NCBI RefSeq assembly: GCF_900105115.1
Contig: NZ_FNRV01000001.1
Location: forward strand, 3,705,501-3,769,500
Reading direction: 5' to 3'
Origin: Pseudomonas mohnii
GTDB lineage: Bacteria; Pseudomonadota; Gammaproteobacteria; Pseudomonadales; Pseudomonadaceae
Length of the DNA stretch: 64,000 nucleotides
In this document: one piece after another, positions 39,462 to 51,300 of the stretch
Layout of the letters: the number at the start of each line of letters is the position of its first letter
How positions within the stretch are numbered: position 1 is the stretch's first letter
The notes under the pieces: generated by a model
Seen by the model: only the letters and a program-made list of their open reading frames with translations
What the model was told of the DNA's origin: nothing
Databases searched by the model: none
Made by a program: the position numbers and the translations under genes

Positions 39462-40631
39462 TCAGCCGGGCACATTGACCACGGCGGCATTGCGCCGTTG
39501 CAGATAGATGAAATACAGCGCTGTCAGTACGGTCAAGCCGCTGACCAGCGCGCCCGTCCAGGGCAGGTCGGCCAGGTCGGCACCGCTGGCCACCACCAGG
39601 CCGCCGATCCAGGCGCCCGCTGCGTTGCCGAGATTGAATGCGCTCTGATTCAGGGTCGAGCCCAGGTTTGGTGCCTCATGGGCCTGGTCGATGATCAGCA
39701 ATTGCAGGATCGGGCACAGGGCAAAGGCAAAGATCCCCCACAGCACCAGCGTGATGGCGGCCGGGATCACCGAGTGGCTGGTCTGGCTGAATGCAGCCAA
39801 TACCACCACCACGGCCAGCGCCATGCCGACCAGTGACGGCAGCAGGCGGCTGTCGGCCAGGCGCCCGCCGAGCATGCTACCGGCGGTCAATCCTACGCCG
39901 AACAACAGCAGCATGATGGTCACGCCGTGGGGGCTGACGCCGGTGATGTCCTGCAGGATCGGCGCAATGTAGGTGAACACGCTGAACAGACTGGTCGATG
40001 CCAACACGCTCATGCCCAGCGCCAGCAGCACGTTGGTTTTGCCCAATACCTTGAATTCGCTGGCCAGGTTGGCTTTGTCCATGGCGATGTTCTTTGGCAG
40101 CCACACCCACTGAGCAATCGCGGCGATCACGCCGATCACCGACACCGCCCAGAAGGTCGATCGCCAGCCGGCATATTGACCGAGCGCCGTGCCCAGTGGC
40201 ACGCCGAGCACGTTGGCCAGGGTCAGGCCGGTGAACATCATGGCAATCGCCTGGGCCCGTTTGTTCGGCGCCACCAGTCCGGCGGCCACCACTGAGCCGA
40301 TGCCGAAGAATGCACCGTGACAAAGCGCCGTAATCACTCGCGCGGCCATCAGCGTGGCGTAGTTCGGCGCCAACGCGCAAAGCATGTTGCCCAGAATGAA
40401 CATCAGCGTCATGCCCAGCAACGTGGCCTTGCGCGGCATGTTCGCCGTGCCGACGGCGAGGATTGGCGCACCGAACACTACGCCCAGTGCATAGCCGGTG
40501 ATCAGCAATCCGGCATGAGGAATGCTCACGGCCAGATCGCGGGCGACGTCGGGCAACAGGCCCATGATGACGAATTCGGTGGTGCCGATGCCGAACGCGG
40601 CAACAGCGAGGGCAAGCAAAGCGAGTGGCAT
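39462..40631 (-). CDS. MFS transporter, AraJ/YdhP-like efflux
   Basis: 389 residues, twelve membrane helices. It starts MPLALLALAVAAFGIGTTEF and has GLLPDVARDLAVS, the usual start of sugar-efflux/DHA1 members, and the loop 2-3 motif GTANMPRK. Substrate unknown; relatives export sugars, purines or drugs. The ATG at 40631 begins the family-typical N-terminus; upstream codons are not conserved. Confidence 0.88.
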   Translation of the reverse strand: MPLALLALAVAAFGIGTTEFVIMGLLPDVARDLAVSIPHAGLLITGYALGVVFGAPILAVGTANMPRKATLLGMTLMFILGNMLCALAPNYATLMAARVITALCHGAFFGIGSVVAAGLVAPNKRAQAIAMMFTGLTLANVLGVPLGTALGQYAGWRSTFWAVSVIGVIAAIAQWVWLPKNIAMDKANLASEFKVLGKTNVLLALGMSVLASTSLFSVFTYIAPILQDITGVSPHGVTIMLLLFGVGLTAGSMLGGRLADSRLLPSLVGMALAVVVVLAAFSQTSHSVIPAAITLVLWGIFAFALCPILQLLIIDQAHEAPNLGSTLNQSAFNLGNAAGAWIGGLVVASGADLADLPWTGALVSGLTVLTALYFIYLQRRNAAVVNVPG

Positions 40632-40816
40632 GCGCAAGGTCTCTGTCGGTAGTCTTGACGCTGTGATCAGGCATACGCGTGCCAACGTCCGTTCTCGACG
40701 AGAGCGGGCAGGGGCAGATTTTATTGGAATTGGTCTGTGCGCAACTGAGTGCGGCGTGGTCGCTTGCAGTATAAACAGCCGCTGATATATGGCGAATCAA
40801 TTATCTGCCCCGAATA
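40632..40816. other. Divergent promoter region, nothing definite seen
   Basis: Part of a 329-base gap between the MFS and DMT genes; the rest is a REPIN. It must hold the MFS promoter. The stretch GATATATGGCGAATCAATTA (40783-40802) is the only AT-rich part. Confidence 0.25.
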
Positions 40817-40933
40817 CTGTAGGAGCGAGCCTGTCGAATCGTCGCACCGTCGCGATGGACGTGAACGAAGACGCGTAGTCACTGGCTGGCTGCGTTGCCT
40901 TCACGCTTTTCGCGAGCAGGCTCGCTCCTACAG
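40817..40933. repeat. Degenerate REPIN before the DMT exporter gene
   Basis: The left arm CTGTAGGAGCGAGCCTGTCG is damaged after GCCTG, while the right arm TTCGCGAGCAGGCTCGCTCC is intact; the spacer is longer than usual. Confidence 0.75.
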
Positions 40934-40960
40934 GTTAGGGTTCAACAAAAGGAGTGTGCC

Positions 40961-41794
40961 GTGCTTGCAACAGCACTGGTGTTGGTAGCGGCGCTGTTGC
41001 ACGCGGCGTGGAATACCCTGATCAAATTCAGCGCCGAACGGCTGCTGGTGGTGGCCTGCATGGACAGCGTGGCGTTGCTCTTTGTCGCCATCATGCTGCC
41101 ATTCGTGGCGTTACCGCCGCTGGACATCTGGCCGTGGATCCTGGCATCGGCGGCGTTCGAGTTGCTCTATCGCTACTTGCTGATCCAGGCCTATCGGGTC
41201 GGCGACCTGGGGTTGGTCTATCCCCTGATGCGAGGCTTGTCGCCGCTGGTGGTGCTGGCGCTGACCCTGATCTTTGCCGGCGAGTCGCTGACGGATCAGC
41301 AGATTTTCGGGATTCTGTTGATCCCGCTCGGCATGTTGTGCCTGCTTTGGCAGGGCGGCGGCGGTGCGCGTTTGCCGTGGTCGATGTTGCCGGTGGTGGC
41401 GCTGATTGGCTTGTGCATCGGTTGCTACACCTACATTGACGGCCAGGCGCTGCGGCGCTGGTCGCATCCGCTGGATTACCTGGTCTGGGTGACGTTGCTC
41501 AGTGCCTGGCCATTTCCGTTGCTGGCCTGGGTGAGCAAGCGGCCGGCGTTCAAGCTGTTTTGGCGTGAGCAGTGGCGATTGGGACTGGCGGTCGGGTTCT
41601 GCGTATTGTTCAGCTACGCTCTGGTGCTGTGGGCCATGCAGTTGGGCTCTATTGCCGAAGCGGCGGCGTTGCGCGAGATCAGTGTGATTCTGGTGGTGCT
41701 GTTCGGCATGCGCTATCTGAAAGAACCTTTCGGCAGACCTCGGCTCTTAGCTTGTGGGCTGGTGTTTGTTGGCATGCTGGTCATGAAGTTCTGA
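40961..41794 (+). CDS. DMT superfamily (EamA) transporter
   Basis: 277 residues, about ten membrane helices in two EamA repeats (ALLHAAWNTLIKFSAERLLV; later CVLFSYALVLWAMQLGSIAE and AAALREISVILVVLFGMRYL). Likely an inner-membrane exporter of a small metabolite. The GTG at 40961 is used because GGAG lies 7 bases before it and no ATG fits; upstream codons are a translated REP. Confidence 0.87.
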   Translation: MLATALVLVAALLHAAWNTLIKFSAERLLVVACMDSVALLFVAIMLPFVALPPLDIWPWILASAAFELLYRYLLIQAYRVGDLGLVYPLMRGLSPLVVLALTLIFAGESLTDQQIFGILLIPLGMLCLLWQGGGGARLPWSMLPVVALIGLCIGCYTYIDGQALRRWSHPLDYLVWVTLLSAWPFPLLAWVSKRPAFKLFWREQWRLGLAVGFCVLFSYALVLWAMQLGSIAEAAALREISVILVVLFGMRYLKEPFGRPRLLACGLVFVGMLVMKF

Positions 41795-41845
41795 CCGGCC
41801 CCCGAGGGAGCCCGATTGTCTATAACGTGAAGAAAGGACTGCTTT

Positions 41846-42229
41846 ATGACGGTTGCTCTATGGTGCATTTTGATTGCGATTTTCCTGCCCTATCTGTGCA
41901 CGGGTATCGCCAAGGCCAGTGGCAGGTTCAACCTGAAAGACAACCATGACCCCCGGGACTTTCTCGAGTCGCTCAATGGTTTTGGTCGTCGCGCGCACGC
42001 CGCGCAATTGAACAGTTTCGAAGTGACCCCGGCGTTTGTGGCAGCCGTGATCGTGGCGCACCTGGTCGGCAATGCCGAACTGGTGACGATCAATGTGCTG
42101 TCGGTGTTGTTCATCACCAGTCGGCTGCTTTACATCATTTGCTATCTGGCGGACTGGGCGATCTTGCGGTCGCTGGTCTGGCTGGTGGGAATGGGCCTGA
42201 TTGTGTCGTTTTTTGTTGTATCTGTTTGA
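41846..42229 (+). CDS. MAPEG family membrane protein
   Basis: 127 residues with four hydrophobic helices. ALWCILIAIFLPYLCTGIAK opens the chain; RDFLESLNGFGRRAHAAQLN then FEVTPAFVAAVIVAHLVG are the conserved RA(H/x)AAxxN..E region of MAPEG proteins, relatives of microsomal glutathione transferases. Enzymatic role in bacteria mostly unproven. 51 bases after the DMT gene, same strand. Confidence 0.88.
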   Translation: MTVALWCILIAIFLPYLCTGIAKASGRFNLKDNHDPRDFLESLNGFGRRAHAAQLNSFEVTPAFVAAVIVAHLVGNAELVTINVLSVLFITSRLLYIICYLADWAILRSLVWLVGMGLIVSFFVVSV

Positions 42230-42251
42230 ATCTCCACGGCCGATAACTGCC

Positions 42252-42320
42252 GCTTCGCGAGCAGGCTCGCTCCCACAGGGGTATGCATTCCAATGTGGGA
42301 GTGAGCCTGCTCGCGAAAGC
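42252..42320. repeat. REP pair between MAPEG gene and mltA
   Basis: CTTCGCGAGCAGGCTCGCTC and GGGAGTGAGCCTGCTCGCGA, inverted, between convergent genes. Confidence 0.85.
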
Positions 42321-42342
42321 TATCCAGCGGCCAGCGCTGGTC

Positions 42343-43527
42343 TCAGGGTTTAGTCGTTTCCGCGTCGGCCACCTGCGGTACCTGGGGCAATGCCGCCCCT
42401 TTGGGCCACAGCATCCAGATCTGCCCCTGCTGCTTCATGTCCCCGGCCAATTGCCCGGCTGCGTCGCCCGTGCCCCAGAACAAATCCGCACGCACTTCGC
42501 CGGCAATCGCGCCGCCGGTGTCCTGTGCCGCCACGGGGCGTACCAGCGCCGTGCCGTCCGGTTTGGTGGTGGACAACCACAGCAGGCTGCCCAGCGGTAT
42601 CACTTTGCGATCCACCGCCGCGCTGTAGCCCGCCGTCAGCGGAACGTTCAGCGAGCCGCGAGGCCCTTCGTTGCTGTCGGGGTTACGGGTGAAAAACACG
42701 TAGCTGGGGTTGCTGCCGAGCAGTTCCGGAATGCGCGTCGGATTCGCCTTGGCCCAAGTACTGATCGCACCCATGGTCACGTCTTCTTTCTTCAGCTCGC
42801 CTTGCTCGACCAGCCAGCGACCGATTGGCCGATACGGGTGGCCGTTCTGATCGGCATAGGCGATGCGCAACTGACGGCCACTGTCGAGCTGGATGCGACC
42901 CGATCCCTGGATTTGCAGGAATTGCAGGTTCATCGGGTCGGTCAGCCAGGCCACCACCGGCGCCTTGACGCCCTTGCTCTCGATGGTGGCTGCATCGTCA
43001 TAGGGTTTGAGCACGCGACCTTCGAGCCGGCCCCGCAGGCGTTTGCCTTTGAGTTCCGGATAGAGGCTGTCCAGAGAGACGATGATCATGTCTTCAGGCA
43101 CGCCATACACCGGGATGTTCGCCGTTGCGGTCTGGGTCAGGCTGCCGGGGTACACCGGTTCGTAGTAGCCGGTGATCAGGCCGTTGGGATTATTGTTGGC
43201 GGCGCGCAGGCCGTAGACATCAAGGTTCTGCTTGAGAAAACCACGAATCTCGTTGGCGGTCTGCGGGACGTTGGCCGCCGCTGTGCAGGTCGTGCCCCAG
43301 ACCGGGTCAGCCTTGAGTCGGTTGCAAGCGCTGCGCCACGAGCCGAAACCGGCGACAAGGTCGTTATCCGACACTGCCGGCAGCGCTTCCCACGTGGCAC
43401 TGGAGTAAGTGGCCAAGGCGTGGGTTTTCGGTTTGTTGTTGTCACCACCGGTGCAGCCTGCGAGCAGGGCCACCATCGGCAGGGTCCAGGCCAGGCTGTG
43501 ACGCCACGCCTTGAAACGGCTGTTCAT
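42343..43527 (-). CDS. mltA: Membrane-bound lytic murein transglycosylase A
   Basis: 394 residues. Lipoprotein signal with lipobox LAGC (Cys25), then the MltA barrel and 3D domains. The catalytic Asp is in AAQDTGGAIAGEVRADLFWG near the C-terminus; GLITGYYEPVYPGS and FLQIQGSGRIQLDSG are conserved substrate-groove parts. It cleaves peptidoglycan to 1,6-anhydromuropeptides from the outer-membrane side. The ATG at 43527 gives the lipoprotein leader; the frame is open further upstream without similarity. Confidence 0.95.
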   Translation of the reverse strand: MNSRFKAWRHSLAWTLPMVALLAGCTGGDNNKPKTHALATYSSATWEALPAVSDNDLVAGFGSWRSACNRLKADPVWGTTCTAAANVPQTANEIRGFLKQNLDVYGLRAANNNPNGLITGYYEPVYPGSLTQTATANIPVYGVPEDMIIVSLDSLYPELKGKRLRGRLEGRVLKPYDDAATIESKGVKAPVVAWLTDPMNLQFLQIQGSGRIQLDSGRQLRIAYADQNGHPYRPIGRWLVEQGELKKEDVTMGAISTWAKANPTRIPELLGSNPSYVFFTRNPDSNEGPRGSLNVPLTAGYSAAVDRKVIPLGSLLWLSTTKPDGTALVRPVAAQDTGGAIAGEVRADLFWGTGDAAGQLAGDMKQQGQIWMLWPKGAALPQVPQVADAETTKP

Positions 43528-43656
43528 GGAGTAATTTCCTTTGCCGGTTGCCTGAGTGCTCCATGCGCTCATGCAACCCTTATTGATAATAGGGCTATTG
43601 GTGTTTGCTGTTGACGCGAGGATACTGGCCGCCGTTTCCAGTGACTTGAAGCCACC

Positions 43657-44106
43657 ATGACTCTTAAAAGACTTTCTGTTGTATTGCTGGCCTGCCTGAC
43701 GTTGACCGCTTGCGGCGGTGTCGATCCCAACTCGCCGCTCGGTCAGCGCAAGGCTATTTTCAAGCAGATGCTCAAGACCGGCGAAGACCTGGGCGGCATG
43801 TTGCGTGGCCGGATTCCGTTCGATGGCCAGAAATTCGCTGACGGTGCGGTGAAGCTCGACGCGTTGTCCCATGAGCCGTGGAAGCATTTTCCTCAAGTGC
43901 GCGAAGAAGATCACACCAGCGCCAAAAGCGATGTCTGGGAGCAGCAGGCACGCTTTCAGGCCATGGCCCGCGACCTTGAAACGGCGACCGGTGAACTGGT
44001 GATCGCCAGTCAGGTTCAGCCTTACAAGGCCGGCAACCTGGGGCCGGCGGTGCAGAAGGTCGAAGACGCCTGTAGCGCGTGTCATAAAGCGTTTCGGGAT
44101 CATTGA
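43657..44106 (+). CDS. Lipoprotein cytochrome c (class II, c'-like)
   Basis: 149 residues. Lipobox LTAC (Cys19), helical body (RKAIFKQMLKTGEDLGGMLR), and a single haem motif close to the C-terminus, Cys139-x-x-Cys142-His143 (CSACHKAFRDH). The C-terminal haem site and four-helix pattern fit cytochrome c'. Tethered in the periplasm; role unknown (electron transfer or NO binding in relatives). Divergent from mltA. Confidence 0.88.
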   Translation: MTLKRLSVVLLACLTLTACGGVDPNSPLGQRKAIFKQMLKTGEDLGGMLRGRIPFDGQKFADGAVKLDALSHEPWKHFPQVREEDHTSAKSDVWEQQARFQAMARDLETATGELVIASQVQPYKAGNLGPAVQKVEDACSACHKAFRDH

Positions 44107-44128
44107 TCGGCGTTACCCGGGCTGACGT

Positions 44129-44151
44129 CTTCGCGAGCAGGCTCGCGAAGG
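44129..44151. repeat. Short REP remnant or hairpin
   Basis: CTTCGCGAGCAGGCTCGCGAAGG forms a tight stem-loop with the REP core but no GGGAG flank, between convergent genes. Confidence 0.6.
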
Positions 44152-44192
44152 CCGATTTGGCAACACCAGAGATTCTTGATCGTTATCCGTTC

Positions 44193-44588
44193 TTACTTAT
44201 CCAGCTCATCCAGTGCGTCCTGCAATTCCTTTCGGGACTCGGCGAGTTTGTCCTTGCGCTTGTTGATCTTGTCGGCATCGCCTTTCTTCATGGCCTTGTC
44301 GAGGTCGGCCTGACGCTTGCTGACTTCATGCTTGGCGTCGAGGACCCTGTTTTCCCGTTCCTTTTTCAATGAGGCATCGGTGCAATGTTCGGTGACTTCG
44401 CTCAAGGCTTTTTCCAGGCCGGCCTGCTGGTCCGCATTGCCGTGGGATTTGGCCAGTTCGATCTGATTGATGATGCCTTGCTTCTTGGCGGCGCAACCGG
44501 TCAGCTCCGGTGCCTCTTCGGCGGCCATCAGCGGGGCGGCCAACACGCTGCAGAGGGTCAACAGGGCGAGCGGTGAAAGAAATTTCAT
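44193..44588 (-). CDS. DUF1090 periplasmic protein (YqjC-like)
   Basis: 131 residues. Signal peptide cut near residue 22 (LCSVLAAPLMAAEEA), then a Lys/Glu-rich, strongly helical chain with CAAKKQGIINQIELAKSHGN and two cysteines (CAAKK, EHCTDAS), as in DUF1090. Function unknown; the heptad pattern suggests a coiled coil. Confidence 0.85.
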   Translation of the reverse strand: MKFLSPLALLTLCSVLAAPLMAAEEAPELTGCAAKKQGIINQIELAKSHGNADQQAGLEKALSEVTEHCTDASLKKERENRVLDAKHEVSKRQADLDKAMKKGDADKINKRKDKLAESRKELQDALDELDK

Positions 44589-44687
44589 AAAAGCTCCAGG
44601 TGAAAAGGCAATCGGGTCGACGCAGCGATGGCTTGTTTGAGCTCATCGGTACCACAGGGTTCCCGCGCGGGCAGGCATTCTGGATCG

Positions 44688-46382
<1,695 letters not shown>

Positions 46383-46469
46383 TCATGGGGGTGTTTGAAC
46401 GCTAGGTCATTAATGGTGGGTGCGAGGAGCGGGAGTTTTTCCGGGTATTTCTGCTGGCAGTGCCGGCCT

Positions 46470-46558
46470 CTTCGCGGGCAAGCCCGCTCCCACAGGGTTC
46501 GATGGTGTACGCAGAATATGCCCCCGATCCTTGTGGGAGCGAGCTTGCTCGCGAAGGC
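46470..46558. repeat. REPIN between ligB and metK
   Basis: CTTCGCGGGCAAGCCCGCTC and GTGGGAGCGAGCTTGCTCGC, inverted, about 35 bases apart. Confidence 0.85.
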
Positions 46559-46579
46559 GGCAATACGGTGAGAACGCAT

Positions 46580-46615
46580 AAAAAAGCCCCGCACGGCGAA
46601 CCGTGCAGGGCTTTT
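46580..46615 (-). terminator. Terminator of metK
   Basis: AAAAAGCCCCGCACGG-CGAA-CCGTGCAGGGCTTTT; on the reverse strand the stem is followed by TTTTTTAT, 19 bases after the metK stop. Confidence 0.9.
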
Positions 46616-46634
46616 GGGTACCGCGGGGGAAGGC

Positions 46635-47825
46635 TTACAGGCCGGCAGCAGAACGCAGTGCGTCGGCGCGGTCGGTTTTTTCCCAGGTGAATGTGGTGAA
46701 GGTGTCGTCGCCCACAGTCTTGGTCGTCGGGGTACGACCGAAGTGGCCGTAAGCAGCGGTTTCCTGGTACATCGGGTGCAGCAGGTCGAGCATCTTGGTG
46801 ATGGCGTATGGGCGCAGGTCGAAGACTTCGCGGACCAGTTTGACGATTTTTTCGTCGCTGATCTTGCCGGTGCCGAAGGTGTTCAACGAGATCGAAGTCG
46901 GCTGAGCGACGCCGATGGCGTAGGAAACCTGGATCTCGCAGCGCTCGGCCAGGCCGGCAGCGACGATATTCTTGGCGACATAACGGCCGGCGTAGGCTGC
47001 CGAACGGTCAACCTTCGATGGATCCTTGCCGGAGAACGCGCCACCGCCGTGACGGGCCATGCCGCCGTAGCTGTCAACGATGATCTTGCGACCGGTCAGG
47101 CCGCAGTCGCCCACCGGGCCACCGATGATGAACTGGCCAGTCGGGTTGATGTGGAACTGGGTGTCCTTGGACAGCAGTTCGGCAGGCAGCACGTGCTTGA
47201 CGATCAGCTCCATCACGCCTTCGCGCAGGTCGTTGTAAGACACTTCCGGGTTGTGCTGGGTCGACAGAACAACGGCGTCGATGCCGACCACCTTGCCGTT
47301 TTCGTAACGGCAGGTCACTTGCGACTTGGCGTCCGGACGCAGCCAAGGCAGCAGGCCGGATTTACGGGCTTCAGCCTGACGCTGCACGAGTTGGTGCGAG
47401 AAGGTGATCGGTGCAGGCATCAGCACGTCGGTTTCGTTGCTGGCGTAGCCGAACATCAGGCCCTGGTCGCCGGCGCCTTGATCTTCAGGCTTGGCACGGT
47501 CAACGCCCTGGTTGATGTCAGGGGACTGCTTGCCGATGATGTTCATCACGCCGCAGGTCGCGCCGTCGAAGCCGACGTTGGAGCTGGTGTAGCCGATGTC
47601 GATGATCACGTCACGGACGATCTGCTCCAGGTCAACCCAGGCCGAAGTGGTGACTTCGCCGGCGATGATCGCCACGCCCGTTTTCACCAGAGTCTCGCAC
47701 GCCACACGGGCGAACTTGTCTTCAGCAATGATGGCGTCCAGCACCGCATCAGAAATCTGGTCGGCGATTTTGTCCGGATGCCCTTCAGACACGGACTCGG
47801 AGGTGAAAAGGGAGTATTCGCTCAT
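46635..47825 (-). CDS. metK: S-adenosylmethionine synthetase
   Basis: 396 residues. It makes SAM from methionine and ATP. Diagnostic stretches: [20 protein letters not shown] (His/Asp of the ATP site), [39 protein letters not shown] at 47825 is the family start. It lies 19 bases after the ArsR-methyltransferase gene on the same strand, forming a likely two-gene operon. Confidence 0.97.
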   Translation of the reverse strand: MSEYSLFTSESVSEGHPDKIADQISDAVLDAIIAEDKFARVACETLVKTGVAIIAGEVTTSAWVDLEQIVRDVIIDIGYTSSNVGFDGATCGVMNIIGKQSPDINQGVDRAKPEDQGAGDQGLMFGYASNETDVLMPAPITFSHQLVQRQAEARKSGLLPWLRPDAKSQVTCRYENGKVVGIDAVVLSTQHNPEVSYNDLREGVMELIVKHVLPAELLSKDTQFHINPTGQFIIGGPVGDCGLTGRKIIVDSYGGMARHGGGAFSGKDPSKVDRSAAYAGRYVAKNIVAAGLAERCEIQVSYAIGVAQPTSISLNTFGTGKISDEKIVKLVREVFDLRPYAITKMLDLLHPMYQETAAYGHFGRTPTTKTVGDDTFTTFTWEKTDRADALRSAAGL

Positions 47826-47844
47826 CTCGATGTTTTCCTGATAT

Positions 47845-48840
47845 TTACCGATGGTGAGTGTTGCCAGCCGGTCGCTGAAAATGGCGGACCTGGATCTGGA
47901 AACCATTACGTAAGCCTACATAGAGGCTTTCCCCGGGAACGAGTCCCGCAGCGGTGGCCCAACGGGCCAGATCGTCCTGTTCAAACCCCAACCAGAGATC
48001 ACCGCAGGCCTCCTTGGCCCAACTCTGGTTATGGCTACATAACTCTGTCACTAACAGGCTACCGCCTGGTTTCAGCAAGTCGGCCATGCGCTTGAGCGCT
48101 TCGGCCGGCGCGGCGAAATGGTGCAACACCATGTTCAATACAACGCAATTTGCCGTCAGGCTGACGCCGTTCAATGCATCGGCCAGTTGCAAGGTAACGT
48201 TAGCCAGCGTATCGCGTTCGCAAACCTGGCGGGCCAGTTCAAGCATCGCCGGGCTGTTGTCCAGCGCGGTGACCTGTGTGAAGCGGCGCGCCAGTTCCGG
48301 CAGAAACGCGCCGTCGCCGGGGCCGACTTCAATCGCCGAGGCGCCAGCGCCGAAGCTCAGTTTGTCGAGCAAGGCCACCACGCTTTCGCGGTACTGCGGC
48401 AGGCCGGCGATCAAATCTTGCTGGGCGCGAAATTTCTCCGCGACCCGTGAAAAAAAATCCTGGCTGGCCGCCGCCCGTTGCCCGTGGACCAGAGTGATCC
48501 GTGACTGCACATCGTCGGGCAAGGACAGGTTGTCCACTTCTTCGAGCAAGGCTGCGTGCAGCTTGCCACCCAGCAGTTCGGTGTGGGGCAGGGCGCGACG
48601 GTAGAAAATCGCATTGCCTTCACGGCGGGTCGCCACCAGGTCGGCCTGGGCCAAGACCTTGAGGTGATGACTCATGCCTGACTGGCCGATGCCGAAGATC
48701 TGCGCCAGTTCCAGTACGCCAAACGAGTCGTTGGCCAGGGCGCGCAATACATTCAACCGCAGAGGATCGCCGCCAGCCTTGCACAGGGCTGCCAGCTCAT
48801 CGCAATCGTCATGTTGAATGGAAGGCACGCGTAAATTCAT
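47845..48840 (-). CDS. ArsR-type regulator fused to a SAM-dependent methyltransferase domain (SahR-like)
   Basis: 331 residues. Residues about 15-100 are an ArsR winged helix ([40 protein letters not shown]). Residues about 150-320 form a class I methyltransferase-type fold with the SAM-binding loop [15 protein letters not shown] and [15 protein letters not shown]. Proteobacterial SahR regulators of methionine/SAM cycle genes sense S-adenosylhomocysteine, and many have this architecture. Here it directly precedes metK, and a 26-bp palindrome lies 40 bases upstream of its start, so it probably represses its own operon. The methyltransferase part may be a ligand sensor rather than an enzyme. 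Confidence 0.88.
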   Translation of the reverse strand: MNLRVPSIQHDDCDELAALCKAGGDPLRLNVLRALANDSFGVLELAQIFGIGQSGMSHHLKVLAQADLVATRREGNAIFYRRALPHTELLGGKLHAALLEEVDNLSLPDDVQSRITLVHGQRAAASQDFFSRVAEKFRAQQDLIAGLPQYRESVVALLDKLSFGAGASAIEVGPGDGAFLPELARRFTQVTALDNSPAMLELARQVCERDTLANVTLQLADALNGVSLTANCVVLNMVLHHFAAPAEALKRMADLLKPGGSLLVTELCSHNQSWAKEACGDLWLGFEQDDLARWATAAGLVPGESLYVGLRNGFQIQVRHFQRPAGNTHHR

Positions 48841-48880
48841 AAGGCCGGCAGTCTAGACACGCGTCGAAAACACCGCAAGG

Positions 48881-48906
48881 GCAATATCAAAAAGTTTTGA
48901 TATTGC
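48881..48906. promoter_or_regulatory. Perfect 26-bp palindrome, likely operator of the ArsR-methyltransferase/metK operon
   Basis: Half-site GCAATATCAAAA, two bases (AG), then its exact complement TTTTGATATTGC. It is AT-rich in a GC-rich genome and 40 bases from the regulator start codon; ArsR proteins bind such palindromes overlapping promoters. It could also influence the divergent tktA, 208 bases away. Confidence 0.7.
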
Positions 48907-49113
48907 TCGATGGATGGCACTTCTTACGAGGTGGTTAACTCTACAAACGAACAGCGGAAAGGTTTCATCAGGCGAAAGCGTCGCAATCCATGGGAAAAAC
49001 GCCTCCAGATGACTATCTGTCATTGCCCCGAGGCGTCCGTGTGAGGGAAAATGCTCGCCTTTTTTCCGTTTCATTTTTATCACTCTCGATTCAGAACCCG
49101 CAGGAGAACAGCG

Positions 49114-51111
49114 ATGCCCAGCCGTCGTGAGCGTGCCAACGCCATTCGTGCACTCAGCATGGATGCCGTGCAAAAAGCCAACAGCGGCCATCCCGGTGCC
49201 CCTATGGGTATGGCAGATATCGCCGAAGTGCTTTGGCGCGACTACCTCAAGCACAACCCGACCAATCCATCGTTCGCCGACCGTGACCGCTTCGTGCTGT
49301 CCAACGGTCATGGTTCGATGTTGATCTATTCGCTGCTGCACCTGACCGGCTACGACCTGTCTATCGACGACCTGAAGCAGTTCCGTCAACTGCACAGCCG
49401 CACCCCGGGCCACCCGGAATTCGGTTACACCCCGGGCGTCGAGACCACCACCGGTCCACTGGGCCAGGGCCTGGCCAACGCCGTGGGTTTTGCCCTGGCT
49501 GAAAAAGTCATGGCGGCCCAGTTCAACCGTCCAGGGCACAACATCGTCGACCACCACACCTACGTGTTCCTGGGTGATGGCTGCATGATGGAAGGCATTT
49601 CCCACGAAGTCGCTTCCCTGGCCGGTACCCTGGGCCTGGGCAAACTGATTGCCTTCTACGATGACAACGGCATTTCCATCGACGGCGAAGTCGAAGGCTG
49701 GTTCACCGACGACACGCCGAAGCGTTTCGAAGCCTACAACTGGCAAGTGATCCGCAATGTCGACGGTCACGACCCGGAAGAAATCAAGACCGCGATCGAG
49801 ACGGCACGCAAGAGCCCGCTGCCGACCCTGATCTGCTGCAAGACCACCATCGGCTTCGGTTCGCCGAACAAGCAAGGCAAGGAAGACTGCCACGGCGCCC
49901 CGCTGGGTGACGCGGAAATCGCCCTGACCCGTGCGGCGCTGAAGTGGAACCACGGCCCGTTCGAAATCCCGGCCGACATCTACGCCGAGTGGGACGCCAA
50001 GGAAGCCGGCCGCGCCGTCGAAGCCGAGTGGGACCAGCGTTTCGCGGCCTATTCCGTCGCTTTCCCGACTGAAGCCAACGAACTGATCCGTCGCCTCAGC
50101 GGCGAACTGCCGGCAGACTTCAGCGAAAAGGCCGATGCCTACATCGCCGAAGTGGCCGCCAAAGGCGAAACCATCGCCAGCCGCAAGGCCAGCCAGAACG
50201 CGCTGAACGCTTTCGGTCCGCTGCTGCCTGAGTTCCTCGGCGGTTCGGCTGACCTGGCCGGTTCCAACCTGACCCTGTGGAAAGGCTGCAAGGGCGTCAC
50301 GGCTGACGACGCCAGCGGCAACTACATGTACTACGGTGTGCGCGAATTCGGCATGACCGCCATCATGAACGGCGTTGCCCTGCATGGCGGCCTGGTGCCT
50401 TACGGCGCGACTTTCCTGATGTTCATGGAATATGCCCGCAATGCCGTGCGCATGTCGGCCCTGATGAAGCAGCGCGTGATCCATGTCTACACCCACGACT
50501 CCATCGGTCTGGGCGAAGACGGTCCGACTCACCAGCCAATCGAGCAACTGGCCAGCCTGCGCTGCACGCCGAACCTCGACACCTGGCGTCCAGCCGATGC
50601 CGTTGAATCGGCCGTGAGCTGGAAGTATGCACTGGAGCGTAAAGACGGTCCTTCGGCCCTGATCTTCTCGCGTCAGAACCTGCAACACCAAACCCGTTCT
50701 GCCCTGCAGATCGCCGACATCAGCCGCGGTGGCTACGTGTTGAAAGATTGCGCGGGCGAGCCTGAGCTGATCCTGATCGCCACCGGTTCGGAAGTCGGCC
50801 TGGCCGTTCAGGCCTTCGACAAACTGACCGAGCAAGGCCGCAAGGTGCGTGTGGTTTCCATGCCGTGCACCAGCGTGTTCGATGCCCAGGATGCCGGTTA
50901 CAAGCAGTCGGTTCTGCCATTGCAAGTCAGCGCCCGTATCGCCATCGAGGCCGCTCACGCGGACTACTGGTACAAATACGTCGGCCTGGAAGGTCGCGTG
51001 ATCGGCATGACCACCTACGGCGAGTCGGCGCCTGCGCCTGCCTTGTTCGAAGAGTTCGGTTTCACCCTGGAAAACATCCTGGGTCAGGCTGAAGAGCTGC
51101 TGGAAGACTGA
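49114..51111 (+). CDS. tktA: Transketolase
   Basis: 665 residues, full length. ThDP enzyme of the pentose phosphate pathway. Motifs: [58 protein letters not shown] (cofactor GDG...N-type motif) and [25 protein letters not shown] precedes the ATG at 49114. First of the block tktA-epd-pgk-fba. Confidence 0.97.
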   Translation: MPSRRERANAIRALSMDAVQKANSGHPGAPMGMADIAEVLWRDYLKHNPTNPSFADRDRFVLSNGHGSMLIYSLLHLTGYDLSIDDLKQFRQLHSRTPGHPEFGYTPGVETTTGPLGQGLANAVGFALAEKVMAAQFNRPGHNIVDHHTYVFLGDGCMMEGISHEVASLAGTLGLGKLIAFYDDNGISIDGEVEGWFTDDTPKRFEAYNWQVIRNVDGHDPEEIKTAIETARKSPLPTLICCKTTIGFGSPNKQGKEDCHGAPLGDAEIALTRAALKWNHGPFEIPADIYAEWDAKEAGRAVEAEWDQRFAAYSVAFPTEANELIRRLSGELPADFSEKADAYIAEVAAKGETIASRKASQNALNAFGPLLPEFLGGSADLAGSNLTLWKGCKGVTADDASGNYMYYGVREFGMTAIMNGVALHGGLVPYGATFLMFMEYARNAVRMSALMKQRVIHVYTHDSIGLGEDGPTHQPIEQLASLRCTPNLDTWRPADAVESAVSWKYALERKDGPSALIFSRQNLQHQTRSALQIADISRGGYVLKDCAGEPELILIATGSEVGLAVQAFDKLTEQGRKVRVVSMPCTSVFDAQDAGYKQSVLPLQVSARIAIEAAHADYWYKYVGLEGRVIGMTTYGESAPAPALFEEFGFTLENILGQAEELLED

Positions 51112-51116
51112 ACACG

Positions 51117-51142
51117 TCGCGGTGGTTTCAAGACCACCGCGA
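51117..51142 (+). terminator. Hairpin after tktA
   Basis: TCGCGGTGGT-TTCAAG-ACCACCGCGA, a strong stem 5 bases after the stop codon, but followed by TTCCCC rather than a T run; a processing or weak termination signal. Confidence 0.5.
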
Positions 51143-51147
51143 TTCCC

Positions 51148-51247
51148 CTGTAGGAGCGAGCCCGCTCGCGATGGTCGTTAACGATAACGCTGGGTGTCTG
51201 AATGCCCGCGTTGTCTGGGCCACCATCGCGAGCAGGCTCGCTCCTAC
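51148..51247. repeat. REPIN between tktA and epd
   Basis: Left arm CTGTAGGAGCGAGCCCGCTC, right arm ATCGCGAGCAGGCTCGCTCC, with the spacer GTCGTTAACGATAACGCTGG. Almost identical, including the spacer, to the REPIN at 54209-54310. Confidence 0.92.
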
Positions 51248-51300
51248 ATGGGGCGTGTTGCACACAAGAATTTCGTCTGACTGCGTCTATCGAGAACCCC

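Noticed and set aside
48853..50958. 701-codon open frame on the minus strand opposite tktA
   Set aside because: Shadow of transketolase, with no recognisable domain; the same applies to the frames opposite ahcY (36207-37742), chpA (6267-7757, 10614-12269), fba (53821-55254) and the GGDEF-EAL gene (57971-59137).
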